Shown here: piece by piece, positions 8,570 to 17,436 of the stretch
How positions within the stretch are numbered: position 1 is the first letter of the stretch
Layout of the letters: each line of letters opens with the position of its first letter
Assembly: GCA_029778535.1 (NCBI GenBank)
Contig: JAKOQB010000139.1
Location: 1 to 64,000 of the forward strand
Origin: Pseudomonadota bacterium
Lineage (GTDB): Bacteria; Pseudomonadota; Gammaproteobacteria; Burkholderiales; Burkholderiaceae_F
Length of the DNA: 64,000 nucleotides
Reading direction: 5' to 3'
The notes under the pieces: generated by a model
What the model was told of the DNA's origin: nothing
What the model saw: the letters and a program-made list of their open reading frames with translations, nothing else
Databases searched by the model: none
Program-made: the position numbers and the translations under genes

Positions 8570-8680
8570 TGGCGGCTCGGGTGTACGCGGCGCTGCGCGT
8601 CGCACGTGCACCCTCGCCGGTGAAGTCAGTGCGGCGGACTTCGGGCGGCCGGGCGCCCGCCGCAACGACAACTGCAACAT

Positions 8681-9283
8681 ATGAAACTCGGTCCCACCCT
8701 CGACAAGCTGGTCGATTCGCTCAAGCGCCTGCCCGGCATCGGGCCGCGGTCGGCGCAGCGGATCGCGTTTCATCTGCTGCAGCACGACCGCGAAACCGCG
8801 CTCAAGCTCGGCGAGGCGCTGCTGGCGGCGCACGCCAACGTGCGCCACTGCGCGCGCTGCAATACGCTGACCGAGCAGGACATCTGCGAAACCTGTTCGA
8901 ATCCCAAGCGCGACGCCGGGCTGCTGTGCGTGGTCGAGTCGCCTTCGGACCAGTTGATGCTCGAGCAATCGCTGTCGTATTCCGGGCTGTATTTCGTGCT
9001 GCTCGGACGGCTGTCGCCGCTCGACGGCGTGGGGCCGCGCGAGATCCAGATGGAGCGGCTGCTGGCGCGCGCGTGTGACGGGCTGGTGCGCGAGGTGATC
9101 ATCGCAACCTCGTTCACGCCGGAGGGCGACGCGACCGCGCACTACATCGCCGAACTGCTGCGCGCGCACGATCCGCAGCTCAAGGTGACGCGGCTGGCGC
9201 GCGGCGTCCCCGCGGGCGCGGAACTGGAGTACACGGACGTCAACACGCTGGCGCAGGCGATGCTCGATCGCCGCGCGGCCTGA
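8681..9283 (+). CDS. recR: Recombination mediator protein RecR
   Basis: A 200-residue protein of the RecFOR pathway, which helps load RecA on gapped DNA coated with SSB. Seen: helix-hairpin-helix [20 protein letters not shown], the zinc finger Cys57, Cys60, Cys69 and Cys72, and a Toprim domain beginning [11 protein letters not shown]. Length and all motifs are normal. It is 111 bases after ybaB. The next gene starts 10 bases after the recR stop, so the catabolic-looking operon downstream may be read through from here. Confidence 0.96.
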   Translation: MKLGPTLDKLVDSLKRLPGIGPRSAQRIAFHLLQHDRETALKLGEALLAAHANVRHCARCNTLTEQDICETCSNPKRDAGLLCVVESPSDQLMLEQSLSYSGLYFVLLGRLSPLDGVGPREIQMERLLARACDGLVREVIIATSFTPEGDATAHYIAELLRAHDPQLKVTRLARGVPAGAELEYTDVNTLAQAMLDRRAA

Positions 9284-9293
9284 GGGAACACCG

Positions 9294-9677
9294 ATGACCG
9301 TTGCGTTCTGGTGCGTGCTGATCGCCGGCCTGCTGCCGTATCTCGCCACGACAATCGCCAAGGCGGGCGGCGAGCGCTACAACAACCGCGATCCGCGCGC
9401 GTGGCTGGCGAAGCAGCAGGGCTTTCGCGCGCGCGCGCACGCGGCGCAGCTGAACAGCTTCGAGGCGTTTCCGTTCTTCGCTGCCGCGGTGATCGTCGCG
9501 CACCTGACGCAGGCACCCGCCGAACGCGTCGGCGCGCTGGCGGTGATCTTCATCGTCGCGCGCGTCGCGTATCTCGCCTGCTATCTGGCCGACTGGCACT
9601 GGGCGCGCTCGGTGCTGTGGCTGATCGGCTGGCTGGCGACGCTGACGATCTTCGTGTCCGGGGTCGGATCGAGATGA
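9294..9677 (+). CDS. MAPEG family membrane protein
   Basis: A 127-residue protein with about four membrane helices: residues 3-20, 58-75, 80-100 and 104-122. The first loop carries YNNRDPRAWLAKQQGFRARA and then AAQLNSFEAFPFF, the conserved signature of bacterial MAPEG proteins (relatives of microsomal glutathione S-transferases). The exact reaction is unknown. Its stop overlaps the start of the CoA-transferase gene (ATGA at 9674), so it appears to be the first gene of that operon, or a bridge between recR and the operon. Confidence 0.85.
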   Translation: MTVAFWCVLIAGLLPYLATTIAKAGGERYNNRDPRAWLAKQQGFRARAHAAQLNSFEAFPFFAAAVIVAHLTQAPAERVGALAVIFIVARVAYLACYLADWHWARSVLWLIGWLATLTIFVSGVGSR

Positions 9678-10873
9678 GCGCGCTCACCGGAGTCAAGGTC
9701 CTCGAACTGGGCACCCTGATCGCCGGGCCGTTCGCCGCGCGCATGCTGGCCGAGTTCGGTGCCGACGTGATCAAGATCGAGGCCACCGACGGCGGCGATC
9801 CGATCCGCACCTGGCGCCATCTGCACCGAGGCACGTCGCTGTGGTGGTATGTACAGGCGCGCAACAAGAAGTCGGTGACGCTGAACCTGAAGGACAAGCG
9901 CGCGCAGGAGATCGCGCGCAAGCTCGCGCTCGACGCCGACATCGTGATCGAGAATTACCGTCCCGGCGTGCTGGAGAAGTGGGGCCTCGGCTACGAGCAG
10001 CTGCGCGCGCTCAATCCGGCGACGATCATGGTGCGGCTGTCGGGCTACGGCCAGACCGGGCCGCTGCGCGACAAGCCGGGCTTCGGCGCGATCGGCGAAT
10101 CGATGGGCGGCATCCGTTTCGTGACCGGGTTTCCCGACCGCCCGCCGGTGCGCATCGGCATCTCGATCGGCGATTCGATCGCCGCGCTGCACGGGGTGAT
10201 CGGCGCGCTGATCGCCCTGCATCACCGCGATGCGACCGGCGGCCGAGGCAAGGGCGCAGGCCAGATGGTCGACGTGGCGCTGTACGAGGCGGTGTTCAAC
10301 CTGATGGAGAGCACCGTGCCCGAGTACGATCGCGCGGGCGTGATCCGCCAACGCACGGGCGGTGCGCTGCCGGGCATCGTGCCTTCGAACACCTACACCT
10401 GCGCCGACGGCGCGGCGATCGTGATCGCCGGCAACGGCGACGCGATCTTCAAGCGGCTGATGACGGCGATCGGCCGCGACGATCTCGCCGACGACCCTGC
10501 GCTCGCGCGCAACGACGGCCGCGTGCCGCGCACGCAGGAGATCGACGCCGCGATCCAGTCGTGGTGTTCGCAGCATCGCATCGACGATGCACTGGCCGCG
10601 CTTGCCGCCGCCGACGTGCCGGCATCGAAGATCTACAGCGTGGCCGACATGTTCCGCGACGCGCAGTACGCGGCGCGCGGCATGATCGAGCGCCATCGGC
10701 TGCCCGACGGCAGCGATCTGGCGGTGCCGGCGGTCACACCGAAGCTGTCGGCTACGCCCGGCGCGACGCGCTGGCTCGGCCCCCGCCTTGGGGAACATAC
10801 GGATGAGGTGTTGGCCGCGCTTGGCTATGATGAATCGGAAATCGCCGCGCTCAGAGAAGACGGCGTTATTTGA
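9674..10873 (+). CDS. CaiB/BaiF family (class III) CoA-transferase
   Basis: A 399-residue protein that would move CoA between organic acids. Seen: LTGVKVLELGTLIAGPFAAR at the N-terminus, ADVIKIEATDGGDPIR, LNLKDKRAQEIARKLALDAD, IENYRPGVLEKWGLGYEQL, the Gly-rich FGAIGESMGGIRFVTG, and the LPGIVPSNTYTC region; all are hallmarks of the family. The start follows from the ATGA overlap with the preceding gene. It lies 13 bases upstream of a NitT/TauT-type binding protein, with hydro-lyase genes further on. This suggests that an organic acid, probably a dicarboxylate, is activated to its CoA ester. The donor and acceptor are not known. Confidence 0.88.
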   Translation: MSALTGVKVLELGTLIAGPFAARMLAEFGADVIKIEATDGGDPIRTWRHLHRGTSLWWYVQARNKKSVTLNLKDKRAQEIARKLALDADIVIENYRPGVLEKWGLGYEQLRALNPATIMVRLSGYGQTGPLRDKPGFGAIGESMGGIRFVTGFPDRPPVRIGISIGDSIAALHGVIGALIALHHRDATGGRGKGAGQMVDVALYEAVFNLMESTVPEYDRAGVIRQRTGGALPGIVPSNTYTCADGAAIVIAGNGDAIFKRLMTAIGRDDLADDPALARNDGRVPRTQEIDAAIQSWCSQHRIDDALAALAAADVPASKIYSVADMFRDAQYAARGMIERHRLPDGSDLAVPAVTPKLSATPGATRWLGPRLGEHTDEVLAALGYDESEIAALREDGVI

Positions 10874-10886
10874 CCAGGAGAACGCG

Positions 10887-11918
10887 ATGAAGGTCACTCG
10901 ACGCAACCTGCTTGTCGCGGGCACGACCGCGATCGCCCTGCCTTCGCTGGCGCGCGCTCAGGCGCTGGAGAAGAAGAAGGTCACGATCGCGGTCGGCGGC
11001 CAGGCGGCGCTGTATTACGTATCGCTGATGGTGGCCGAGCGGCTGAAGTACTTCGCGGCCGAGGGGCTGGACGCGGAGATCGTCGATTTTGCCGGCGGTG
11101 CCAAGGCGCTGCAGGCGGTGGTCGGTGGCAGCGCCGACGTCGTTTCGGGCGCGTTCGAGCACACGATCAACATGCTCAGCAAGGGCCAGCCGATGAAGGC
11201 GTTCGTGCTGGCCGGCCGCGCGCCGCAGATCACGCTCGGCGTCAGCCGCAAGACCGTGCCGAACTACAAGGCGGTGACGGATCTGAAGGGCAAGACGGTC
11301 GGCGTGACCGCGCCCGGTTCATCGACGCACATCCTGACCAACTTCGTGCTCGCCAAGGCCGGCATGAAGCCGACCGACGTGTCGGTGGTCGGCGTCGGCG
11401 CGACCACGACCGCTGTGGCAGCGCTGCGCGCGGGCAAGATCGATGCGATCTCGAACGTCGACCCGGTGATCACGATCTTGGAGCGCGCCGGCGACATCAC
11501 CGTGATATCCGATACGCGCAACGTCGAACAGGCGGACCGGATCTTCGGCGGTCCGATGCCCGCGGCGTGCCTGTATGCGCCGGCGTCGTTCGTCGAGAAG
11601 AACCCGAACACGTGCCAGGCGCTCGCCAACGCAATGGTGCGCGCCAACAGGTGGATTCACCGCGCCGGCGCGTCCGACGTCCTGAAGATCGTGCCCGAGA
11701 GCTATCTGCTCGGCGACAGCGCCGTGTACGTCGACGCGTTCCTGAAGGCGAAGGGTGCGACTTCGCCCGACGGACTGTTCCCCGACAAGGGCCCGGAAAC
11801 CGCGCTGCGCGCGCTGGCGAGTGTCGACGACAAGCTCGCCGGCATGAAGCTCGACCTGAAGTCCGTGTACACGAACGAGTTCGCGCGCAAGGCGAACCTG
11901 AAGTACCCGACCGGCTGA
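10887..11918 (+). CDS. NitT/TauT-type ABC transporter substrate-binding protein
   Basis: A 343-residue periplasmic protein. The N-terminus MKVTRRNLLVAGTTAIALPS, with cleavage near ARA, looks like a Tat or Sec signal peptide. The mature part has the NMT1/SsuA-like pattern: YYVSLMVAERLKYFAAEGLDAEIVDFAGG, then VVGGSADVVSGAFEH and LKGKTVGVTAPGSSTH. The start at 10887 has AGGAG six bases upstream. The matching ATPase (13962) and permease (15316) are in the same operon, interrupted by leuC-like, leuD-like and isochorismatase genes. These binding proteins take sulfonates, nitrate, thiamine precursors, phthalate or small aromatics; the ligand here is open. Confidence 0.88.
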   Translation: MKVTRRNLLVAGTTAIALPSLARAQALEKKKVTIAVGGQAALYYVSLMVAERLKYFAAEGLDAEIVDFAGGAKALQAVVGGSADVVSGAFEHTINMLSKGQPMKAFVLAGRAPQITLGVSRKTVPNYKAVTDLKGKTVGVTAPGSSTHILTNFVLAKAGMKPTDVSVVGVGATTTAVAALRAGKIDAISNVDPVITILERAGDITVISDTRNVEQADRIFGGPMPAACLYAPASFVEKNPNTCQALANAMVRANRWIHRAGASDVLKIVPESYLLGDSAVYVDAFLKAKGATSPDGLFPDKGPETALRALASVDDKLAGMKLDLKSVYTNEFARKANLKYPTG

Positions 11919-11935
11919 TTCGGCCCCGGGCCGCC

Positions 11936-13336
11936 GTGCCCGCCTCGCTGCTCGACAAGCTGTGGGACGCGCACGTCGTCGACGCCTTCGACGACGGCTC
12001 CGCGCTGCTGTACGTCGACCGCCTGTTGCTGTACGAGCTGACCGCGCCGCCGGCGTTCGAGGGTCTGCGTCGGCGCGGCCTCTGCGTGCGCAATCCGCAC
12101 GCGGCGCTGGCGCTGGCCGACCACTCGGTTTCCACGCGCATCAACCGCACCGCCGACAGCGTGCCGGCGATGAAGCGCTACCTGTGCGATCTCGAGCGCG
12201 GTGCGCGCGCATCCGGCATCGCGCACTACGGCCTCGACGATCCGCGCCAGGGCATCGTTCACGTGGTCGCGCCCGAGCTCGGCTACGCGCTGCCCGGCCT
12301 CACGCTTGCCTGCGGTGACAGTCACACCTGCACGCTCGGCGCGTTGGGCGCGCTGGCGTTCGGCGTCGGCTCGAGCGATCTGGAGCAGGCGCTGGCGACG
12401 CAGACGGTGCGGATCCGCAAGCCGGCGGCGATGCGCATCGCGATCGACGGGACGCTCGCCGCGGGCGTGTACGCCAAGGACGTTGCGCTCGACCTGCTGC
12501 ACCGGTTCGGCACCCGCGCCGGCGACGGCGCGGCGATCGAATACGCCGGCACGGCGCTCGCCGGCTTTGCGGTCGAGGAGCGGCTGACGCTCGCGAATCT
12601 GACCGCGGAGATGGGATCGCGCATCGGATTGATCGCGCCTGACGAGACCACGCTGCGCTTTGTCGCCGAACGTCCGCTGGCGCCGCGCGGCGCCGAGTTC
12701 GACGCCGCCGCCGCGCAGTGGCGCGCGCTGCGGTCCGACCCGGGCGCGGTGTTCGTCCGCGACGAGGCGGTCGACGCCGCGACGATCACCCCGCGCATCA
12801 CCTGGGGCACAACGCCGGCGCAGTCGATCGCGATCGACGAGCGCACACCAAGGCTGGCCGACGCGCGGCCGGACCAGACGCCGCAATGGCGCGCCGCCCT
12901 CGACTACATGGCGCTCGCCGAAGGGCAGCGGCTGCTCGGCGAGCGCATCGATGTCGTCTTCATCGGCTCGTGCACCAACGGCCGGCTGTCGGACCTGCGC
13001 GCCGCGGCGCGCATCGTGCGCGGCGAGCGCGTGGCGCCGCACGTGCGTGCGCTGGTAGTGCCGGGCTCGGAGCAGGTGCGGCGCGCGGCGGAGGCGGAAG
13101 GACTGGACGAGGTCTTCCGTGCCGCCGGCTTCGACTGGCGAAGGGCCGGCTGCTCGATGTGCGTGGCGGCCAACGACGATCGCGTCGCGGCGGGCGCGCG
13201 CTGCGTGTCGACCTCGAACCGCAACTTTCCGCACCGGCAGGGACGCGGTGCGCGCACGCACCTGGCAAGTCCGGCCACCGCAGCGGCGTGCGCGATCGCC
13301 GGCTGCATCGCCGACGTGCGGCAGGTGCGGCGATGA
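11936..13336 (+). CDS. Aconitase-family hydro-lyase large subunit, LeuC-like
   Basis: A 466-residue [4Fe-4S] hydratase/dehydratase subunit. Seen: DKLWDAHVVD, ACGDSHTCTLGALGALAFGVG, IGSCTNGR with Cys346, and GCSMCVA with Cys406 and Cys409 as cluster ligands. The start is GTG, chosen because the product then begins at the usual LeuC position (VPASLLDKLWDAHVV); no strong ribosome site is visible, and it lies 17 bases after the binding-protein gene. LeuB and LeuA are absent, and the neighbours are a CoA-transferase, a transporter and an amidohydrolase. A catabolic hydratase (maleate, citraconate, methylmalate or dimethylmalate type) is therefore more likely than leucine synthesis. Confidence 0.85.
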   Translation: MPASLLDKLWDAHVVDAFDDGSALLYVDRLLLYELTAPPAFEGLRRRGLCVRNPHAALALADHSVSTRINRTADSVPAMKRYLCDLERGARASGIAHYGLDDPRQGIVHVVAPELGYALPGLTLACGDSHTCTLGALGALAFGVGSSDLEQALATQTVRIRKPAAMRIAIDGTLAAGVYAKDVALDLLHRFGTRAGDGAAIEYAGTALAGFAVEERLTLANLTAEMGSRIGLIAPDETTLRFVAERPLAPRGAEFDAAAAQWRALRSDPGAVFVRDEAVDAATITPRITWGTTPAQSIAIDERTPRLADARPDQTPQWRAALDYMALAEGQRLLGERIDVVFIGSCTNGRLSDLRAAARIVRGERVAPHVRALVVPGSEQVRRAAEAEGLDEVFRAAGFDWRRAGCSMCVAANDDRVAAGARCVSTSNRNFPHRQGRGARTHLASPATAAACAIAGCIADVRQVRR

Positions 13337-13965
13337 ATCCGGTCGAGCGCGTCGCCGGGGTCGCGGCCGTCGTGCCGCGCGACGACATCGACACCGATCA
13401 GCTGTTCCCGGCGCGCTTCCTGGGCGCGAACGATTTCGGCGCCGCGCTGTTCGGCTCCGAGCGCTATCGCGGCGAGACGACGGAGGAGAACCCGGACTTC
13501 GTGCTGAACCGCGAGCCGTGGCGGCGCGCGCGCATCCTGGTCGCCGGCCGCAATTTCGGCTGCGGCTCCTCGCGCGAGCACGCCGTGTGGGCGCTGCGCG
13601 ACTTCGGCATTGGCGCGGTCGTCGCCGCGAGCTTCAACGAGATTTTCCGCGACAACTGCCTGCGCAATGGCGTGGTGCCCGCCGCGGTTTGCGCCGCGAC
13701 GCTGCTGGCGATCGGGCAGCGCATCGCTGAGCGTGCGGCGGCGGAAGTCGGTGTCGATGTCGCCGCCGGCACGATTGCGGTCGACGGCGAAACCGTCGGT
13801 TGTTTCGAGCTGCCCGCGCTGGCGCGGCACATGCTGCTGGCCGGACTCGACGAGATCGAGCTCGCGCTCGAACGCAGGCCGGCGATCGAGGCGTTCGAGC
13901 GCCGCGACCGCGCGCTGCGGCCGTGGTTGTGGCGCGCGGATCGAGCGTATTCTCCGCGGCCATGA
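13333..13965 (+). CDS. Aconitase-family hydro-lyase small subunit, LeuD-like
   Basis: A 210-residue swivelling-domain subunit. Seen: VVPRDDIDTDQLFPARFL and LVAGRNFGCGSSREHAVWAL, then FNEIFRDNCLRNGVVP, all diagnostic for the LeuD/AcnD swivel domain. Its ATG overlaps the large-subunit stop (ATGA), and its stop overlaps the ATPase start in the same way. It joins the large subunit to form one hydro-lyase. A leucine-biosynthesis role cannot be excluded from the domain alone; context favours a catabolic substrate. Confidence 0.87.
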   Translation: MNPVERVAGVAAVVPRDDIDTDQLFPARFLGANDFGAALFGSERYRGETTEENPDFVLNREPWRRARILVAGRNFGCGSSREHAVWALRDFGIGAVVAASFNEIFRDNCLRNGVVPAAVCAATLLAIGQRIAERAAAEVGVDVAAGTIAVDGETVGCFELPALARHMLLAGLDEIELALERRPAIEAFERRDRALRPWLWRADRAYSPRP

Positions 13966-14774
13966 ATTCCTCCGCGCTCGAGCTCGAAGCGGTCACCTGC
14001 ATCTTCATTTCGCGCGACGCGCCGGGACAGCGCTACACCGCGGTGCGCGACGTTACGCTCGCGGTCGGACCGGGCGAGTTCGTCAGCGTGGTCGGGCCGA
14101 CGGGCTGCGGCAAGAGCACGCTGCTGAATGTCGCCGCGGGGCTGCTCGCGCCTTCGAGCGGAACGGTGCGCGTGTTCGGCCAGGAGCTCGCCGGCATCAA
14201 CGCGCGCGCCGGCTATATGTTCCAGTCCGAGGCGCTGATGCCGTGGCGCACCGCGTGCGAGAACGTTATGGCGGGGCTGCAGTTTCGCGGCGCGAGCGGC
14301 GCCGAGGCGCGCGCGCAGGCCGACGCGTGGCTGAAGCGGGTCGGGCTCGGCGGCTTCGGCGATCGTTATCCGCACCAGTTGTCGGGCGGCATGCGCAAGC
14401 GCACGGCGCTGGCGCAGACGCTGGTGCTCGACCCCGACATCATTCTGATGGACGAGCCGTTCTCCGCGCTGGACGTCCAGACGCGCCAGCTGATGGAGAA
14501 CGAAGTGCTGGACCTGTGGGCCGCCAAGAAGAAGGCGGTGCTGTTCATCACGCACGACCTCGACGAGGCGATCGCGATGAGTGACCGCGTGGTCGTGATG
14601 TCGGCGGGGCCGGCGTCGCATCCGATCGGCGAATTCACGATCGACCTGCCGCGGCCGCGCGACGTGGCCGAGGTGCGGGTGACGCCGCGCTTCATCGACC
14701 TGCACAAGGCGATCTGGGACGTGTTGCGCGAGGAAGTTCTGAAGGGTTACGAACAACAGAAGCGGGCGGCCTGA
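13962..14774 (+). CDS. NitT/TauT-type ABC transporter ATP-binding protein
   Basis: A 270-residue ATPase. Seen: Walker A GPTGCGKST, Q-loop MFQSEALMPWRTACENV, signature LSGGMRKRTALAQ, Walker B IILMDEPFSALD, and the switch region ITHDLDEAIAMSDRV. SsuB/TauB-like proteins share the LMPWRT wording. It overlaps leuD-like upstream (ATGA) and the isochorismatase gene downstream (TGATG). It powers the importer made with the binding protein at 10887 and the permease at 15316. Confidence 0.92.
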   Translation: MNSSALELEAVTCIFISRDAPGQRYTAVRDVTLAVGPGEFVSVVGPTGCGKSTLLNVAAGLLAPSSGTVRVFGQELAGINARAGYMFQSEALMPWRTACENVMAGLQFRGASGAEARAQADAWLKRVGLGGFGDRYPHQLSGGMRKRTALAQTLVLDPDIILMDEPFSALDVQTRQLMENEVLDLWAAKKKAVLFITHDLDEAIAMSDRVVVMSAGPASHPIGEFTIDLPRPRDVAEVRVTPRFIDLHKAIWDVLREEVLKGYEQQKRAA

Positions 14775-15316
14775 TGAAGCGAGCGCTGGTCATCATCGAC
14801 ATCCAGAACGATTACTTTCCCGGCGGCCGGATGCCGCTGGCGGGGCCGGTCGCGGCGGCCGAGCGCGCTGCACGCGCGCTGCAATGGCAGCGCGAGCGCG
14901 GCCTGCCGGTGTTCCACGTGCAGCACGTGTCGACTCGTCCGGGTGCGACATTCTTTCTGCCCGACACCGAAGGCGTGCAGATCCACGCATCGGCCGCACC
15001 GCGGGCGGGCGAGGCGGTGATCGTCAAGCATTTCCCGAATGCGTTCCGGCAGACGCCGCTCGCCGACCAGATGCGCGCAGCCGGCGTGGACGAAGTGCTG
15101 TTCGCCGGCATGATGACGCACATGTGCATCGACACCTCGGTGCGCGCGGCGGCCGATCTCGGCTTTCGCTGCAGCGTCGCAGCGGACGCCTGCGCGACGC
15201 GCGATCTGCAATGGGGCGGCCAGACGGTGCCGGCAGCGCAGGTGCACGCGGCGTTCCTGGCGGCGCTCAACGGTGCGTTCGCACGCGTCGCCACGGTCGA
15301 CGAATTGCTTGGCTGA
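14774..15316 (+). CDS. Isochorismatase/nicotinamidase-family hydrolase
   Basis: A 180-residue cysteine hydrolase with a complete triad: Asp9 (IIDIQND), Lys85 (VKHFPNAF) and Cys118 (THMCIDTSVRAAADLGF). Family members cleave amides such as nicotinamide, maleamate, ureidoacrylate or N-carbamoyl compounds, or the vinyl ether of isochorismate. Placed between transporter subunits and next to LeuCD-like genes, an amidase that frees a dicarboxylic acid for hydration is a reasonable guess, as with maleamate giving maleate. It is coupled by TGATG to both neighbours. Confidence 0.88.
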   Translation: MKRALVIIDIQNDYFPGGRMPLAGPVAAAERAARALQWQRERGLPVFHVQHVSTRPGATFFLPDTEGVQIHASAAPRAGEAVIVKHFPNAFRQTPLADQMRAAGVDEVLFAGMMTHMCIDTSVRAAADLGFRCSVAADACATRDLQWGGQTVPAAQVHAAFLAALNGAFARVATVDELLG

Positions 15317-16143
15317 TGTGGTCGATCATCAAGCCGAACCTGCGCAACCTGCGCATCTGGCAGGTGGGCGTCGCGGTGGCGCTGTTCGCGTTCTGGCACG
15401 TGATGACCAAGCCCGGGCTGGTGCCGCCGTTCATGTTCGAGAACGACCGGCAGGCCGCGTTCTTCTTCGGCGAGCCGCTGAAGATCTTCGTGCGCATCTG
15501 GGACTGGTTCTTCGGCAGCGCCGACATCTACGGCCATCTGTGGGTCACGCTGCTGGAAACGGTGCTGGCGTTCGCGATCGGCACGCTGGCCGGGCTGGCG
15601 ACCGGCATGTGGCTCGCGCTGTCGCCGATGGCGGCGGCGATCCTCGATCCGTACATCAAGGCCGCCAATTCGATGCCGCGCGTGATCCTGGCGCCGATCT
15701 TCGCGGTATGGTTCGGGCTGGGCGTCGCCAGCAAGGTCGCGCTCGGCTTCACGCTGGTGTTCTTCATCGTCTTCTTCAACGTCTACCAGGGCGTGCGCGA
15801 GGTCAGCCCGACCGTGCTCGCCAACGCACGCATGCTGGGCGCGAACCGGCGTCAACTGCTGCGCCACGTGTACCTGCCGAGCGCGACGAGCTGGGTGTTC
15901 TCGTCGCTGCACACGTCGGTGGGGTTGGCGTTCGTCGGCGCGGTGGTCGGCGAGTACCTCGGCTCGGCGCGCGGCGTCGGCTACCTGATCCTGCAGGCCG
16001 AGGGCACGTTCGACATCAACACGGTGATGGCCGGCATCCTGGTGCTGACCGGCTTCGCGCTGGTGCTCGACTGGGTGGTAGGCATCGGCGAGAAGCGGCT
16101 GATGAAGTGGCAGCCGCGATCGGGCGAAACGGAAAAACTCTGA
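15316..16143 (+). CDS. NitT/TauT-type ABC transporter permease
   Basis: A 275-residue inner-membrane protein with about six helices. It has the EAA-type loop ANARMLGANRRQLLRHVYLPSA followed by an export-gate helix, and a C-terminal ILVLTGFALVLDWVVGIGEKRLMKW typical of SsuC/TauC. An N-terminal membrane anchor (VGVAVALFAFWHVMT) is followed by an unusually long periplasmic loop before the permease core. It is the last gene of the coupled series that starts at 9294. Confidence 0.9.
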   Translation: MWSIIKPNLRNLRIWQVGVAVALFAFWHVMTKPGLVPPFMFENDRQAAFFFGEPLKIFVRIWDWFFGSADIYGHLWVTLLETVLAFAIGTLAGLATGMWLALSPMAAAILDPYIKAANSMPRVILAPIFAVWFGLGVASKVALGFTLVFFIVFFNVYQGVREVSPTVLANARMLGANRRQLLRHVYLPSATSWVFSSLHTSVGLAFVGAVVGEYLGSARGVGYLILQAEGTFDINTVMAGILVLTGFALVLDWVVGIGEKRLMKWQPRSGETEKL

Positions 16144-16170
16144 GCGCGCGGCCGCCTGCCGCGGTATCCC

Positions 16171-17424
16171 GTGTCCACCCCATCGAGCCCCGACGCGCCT
16201 TCGCCGGGCCCGCGCGCGCCGACGCCGTTCTGGCGCCGCATGCCGCAGTTCTTCCGCTTTCCGGCGTATCGCGCGCCGCTGGCGCGCAATCTGGCGGTGT
16301 CGCTGCTGCTGGCCGGCGCGCTGGCGCCGCAGTCGCCGTGGATCGCTTCGCTGGCGGCGAGCATTGCATCGATCTATCTCGCGTACTACGGCTTCGTCGT
16401 GATCGAGTACGTCGCGCAGGGGTATCTGCATCCGGATCAGTTCCCGCGCGCGCGGCCGATCCATCCGTGGCGGCCGTTGAAGCTGGCGGCGATCATGCTG
16501 ACCGCGTTCTGCGCGATCGCGGTCGTGACGGTCGTCACCGGCGACGGTGTTTTCACGCTCGCGGCGGACGTCGCCGTCGCGCTGCTGCTGCCCGCGTGCG
16601 TGATGACGCTGGCGGTGACCGACAGCCTGCGGCAGGCGATCAATCCGCGCCGCGTGTTCGAGCTGGCACGACGGATCGGCGCGCCGTACCTGGTGCTTTT
16701 CGTGTTCCTGCTGCTGCTGATGGGCGGCTCGCAGCAGGCGTTCGAACTGGTGGCGCCGGCGCTCGGCGAATCGGTCTGGCTGCTGGGGCTGGCGAGTTCG
16801 TTCGTCGGCAACTACTTCTTCCTGATCATGTGCGCGCTGATGGGCTACGTGCTGTATCAGTACAGCGACGCGCTCAGACTGCGGGTCAGCGGACCGGGGG
16901 AAGCCGCGACAGCAGAGTCCGTCGGGCAGCGGCGCGAAGCGACGCTCGCACGGCTGATCGCGGGCGGTGACGTCGACGGTGCGATCGATCTGATTGAGGG
17001 CGAACTGGCGCAGCGCCCGGACGATGTTTCGCTGCACGAGCGATTGCACCGCCTGCTGCAGATCGCGGGCGACCGCGCGCGGCGCGACGCGCACCTCGAA
17101 CGCTACCTCGACCGGTTGTACCGGCAGCCCGAACAGGCGCTCGCGCTCGTGCGCGACGTGCTCGCGAACGATCCGGACTGGACGCCGGCCTCCGGCGCGC
17201 TGGTGGTGCGGCTGGCGCGCGCGGCGCTCGACGCCGGGCAACTCGATCTCGTGCTTGCGCTGACGCGCGACTTCGAAACACGCCATGCCGATGACGACTC
17301 GGCACCGACCGCGATGCTGATGCGTGCCGAGGCGTTGTCGAGGACCGGCAAGCCGGGCGATGCGCAGCAGGCATTGCGCGACCTCGGGGCGGGCAGCGCG
17401 GCGCGTCCGTCCGCCGGCGGCTGA
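16171..17424 (+). CDS. Membrane protein with C-terminal helical (TPR-like) repeats
   Basis: A 417-residue protein of unknown function, starting with GTG. A Pro-rich N-terminus is followed by about five membrane helices (roughly residues 45-85, 105-125, 130-150, 175-195, 210-235). The C-terminal 180 residues are helical and contain repeating Leu/Ala patterns such as LIAGGDVDGAIDLIEGELAQRPDD, which resemble tetratricopeptide-like repeats facing the cytoplasm. It begins 27 bases after the permease gene, but its content does not suggest a transport role. It converges on the rhomboid gene with 12 bases between the stops. Confidence 0.7.
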   Translation: MSTPSSPDAPSPGPRAPTPFWRRMPQFFRFPAYRAPLARNLAVSLLLAGALAPQSPWIASLAASIASIYLAYYGFVVIEYVAQGYLHPDQFPRARPIHPWRPLKLAAIMLTAFCAIAVVTVVTGDGVFTLAADVAVALLLPACVMTLAVTDSLRQAINPRRVFELARRIGAPYLVLFVFLLLLMGGSQQAFELVAPALGESVWLLGLASSFVGNYFFLIMCALMGYVLYQYSDALRLRVSGPGEAATAESVGQRREATLARLIAGGDVDGAIDLIEGELAQRPDDVSLHERLHRLLQIAGDRARRDAHLERYLDRLYRQPEQALALVRDVLANDPDWTPASGALVVRLARAALDAGQLDLVLALTRDFETRHADDDSAPTAMLMRAEALSRTGKPGDAQQALRDLGAGSAARPSAGG

Positions 17425-17436
17425 AGTCGAGACGGA

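Noticed and set aside
11936-13965. Leucine biosynthesis leuCD genes
   Set aside because: Domain match is real, but leuA and leuB are absent and the genes are interleaved with a transporter, a CoA-transferase and an amidohydrolase, so gene symbols were not assigned.
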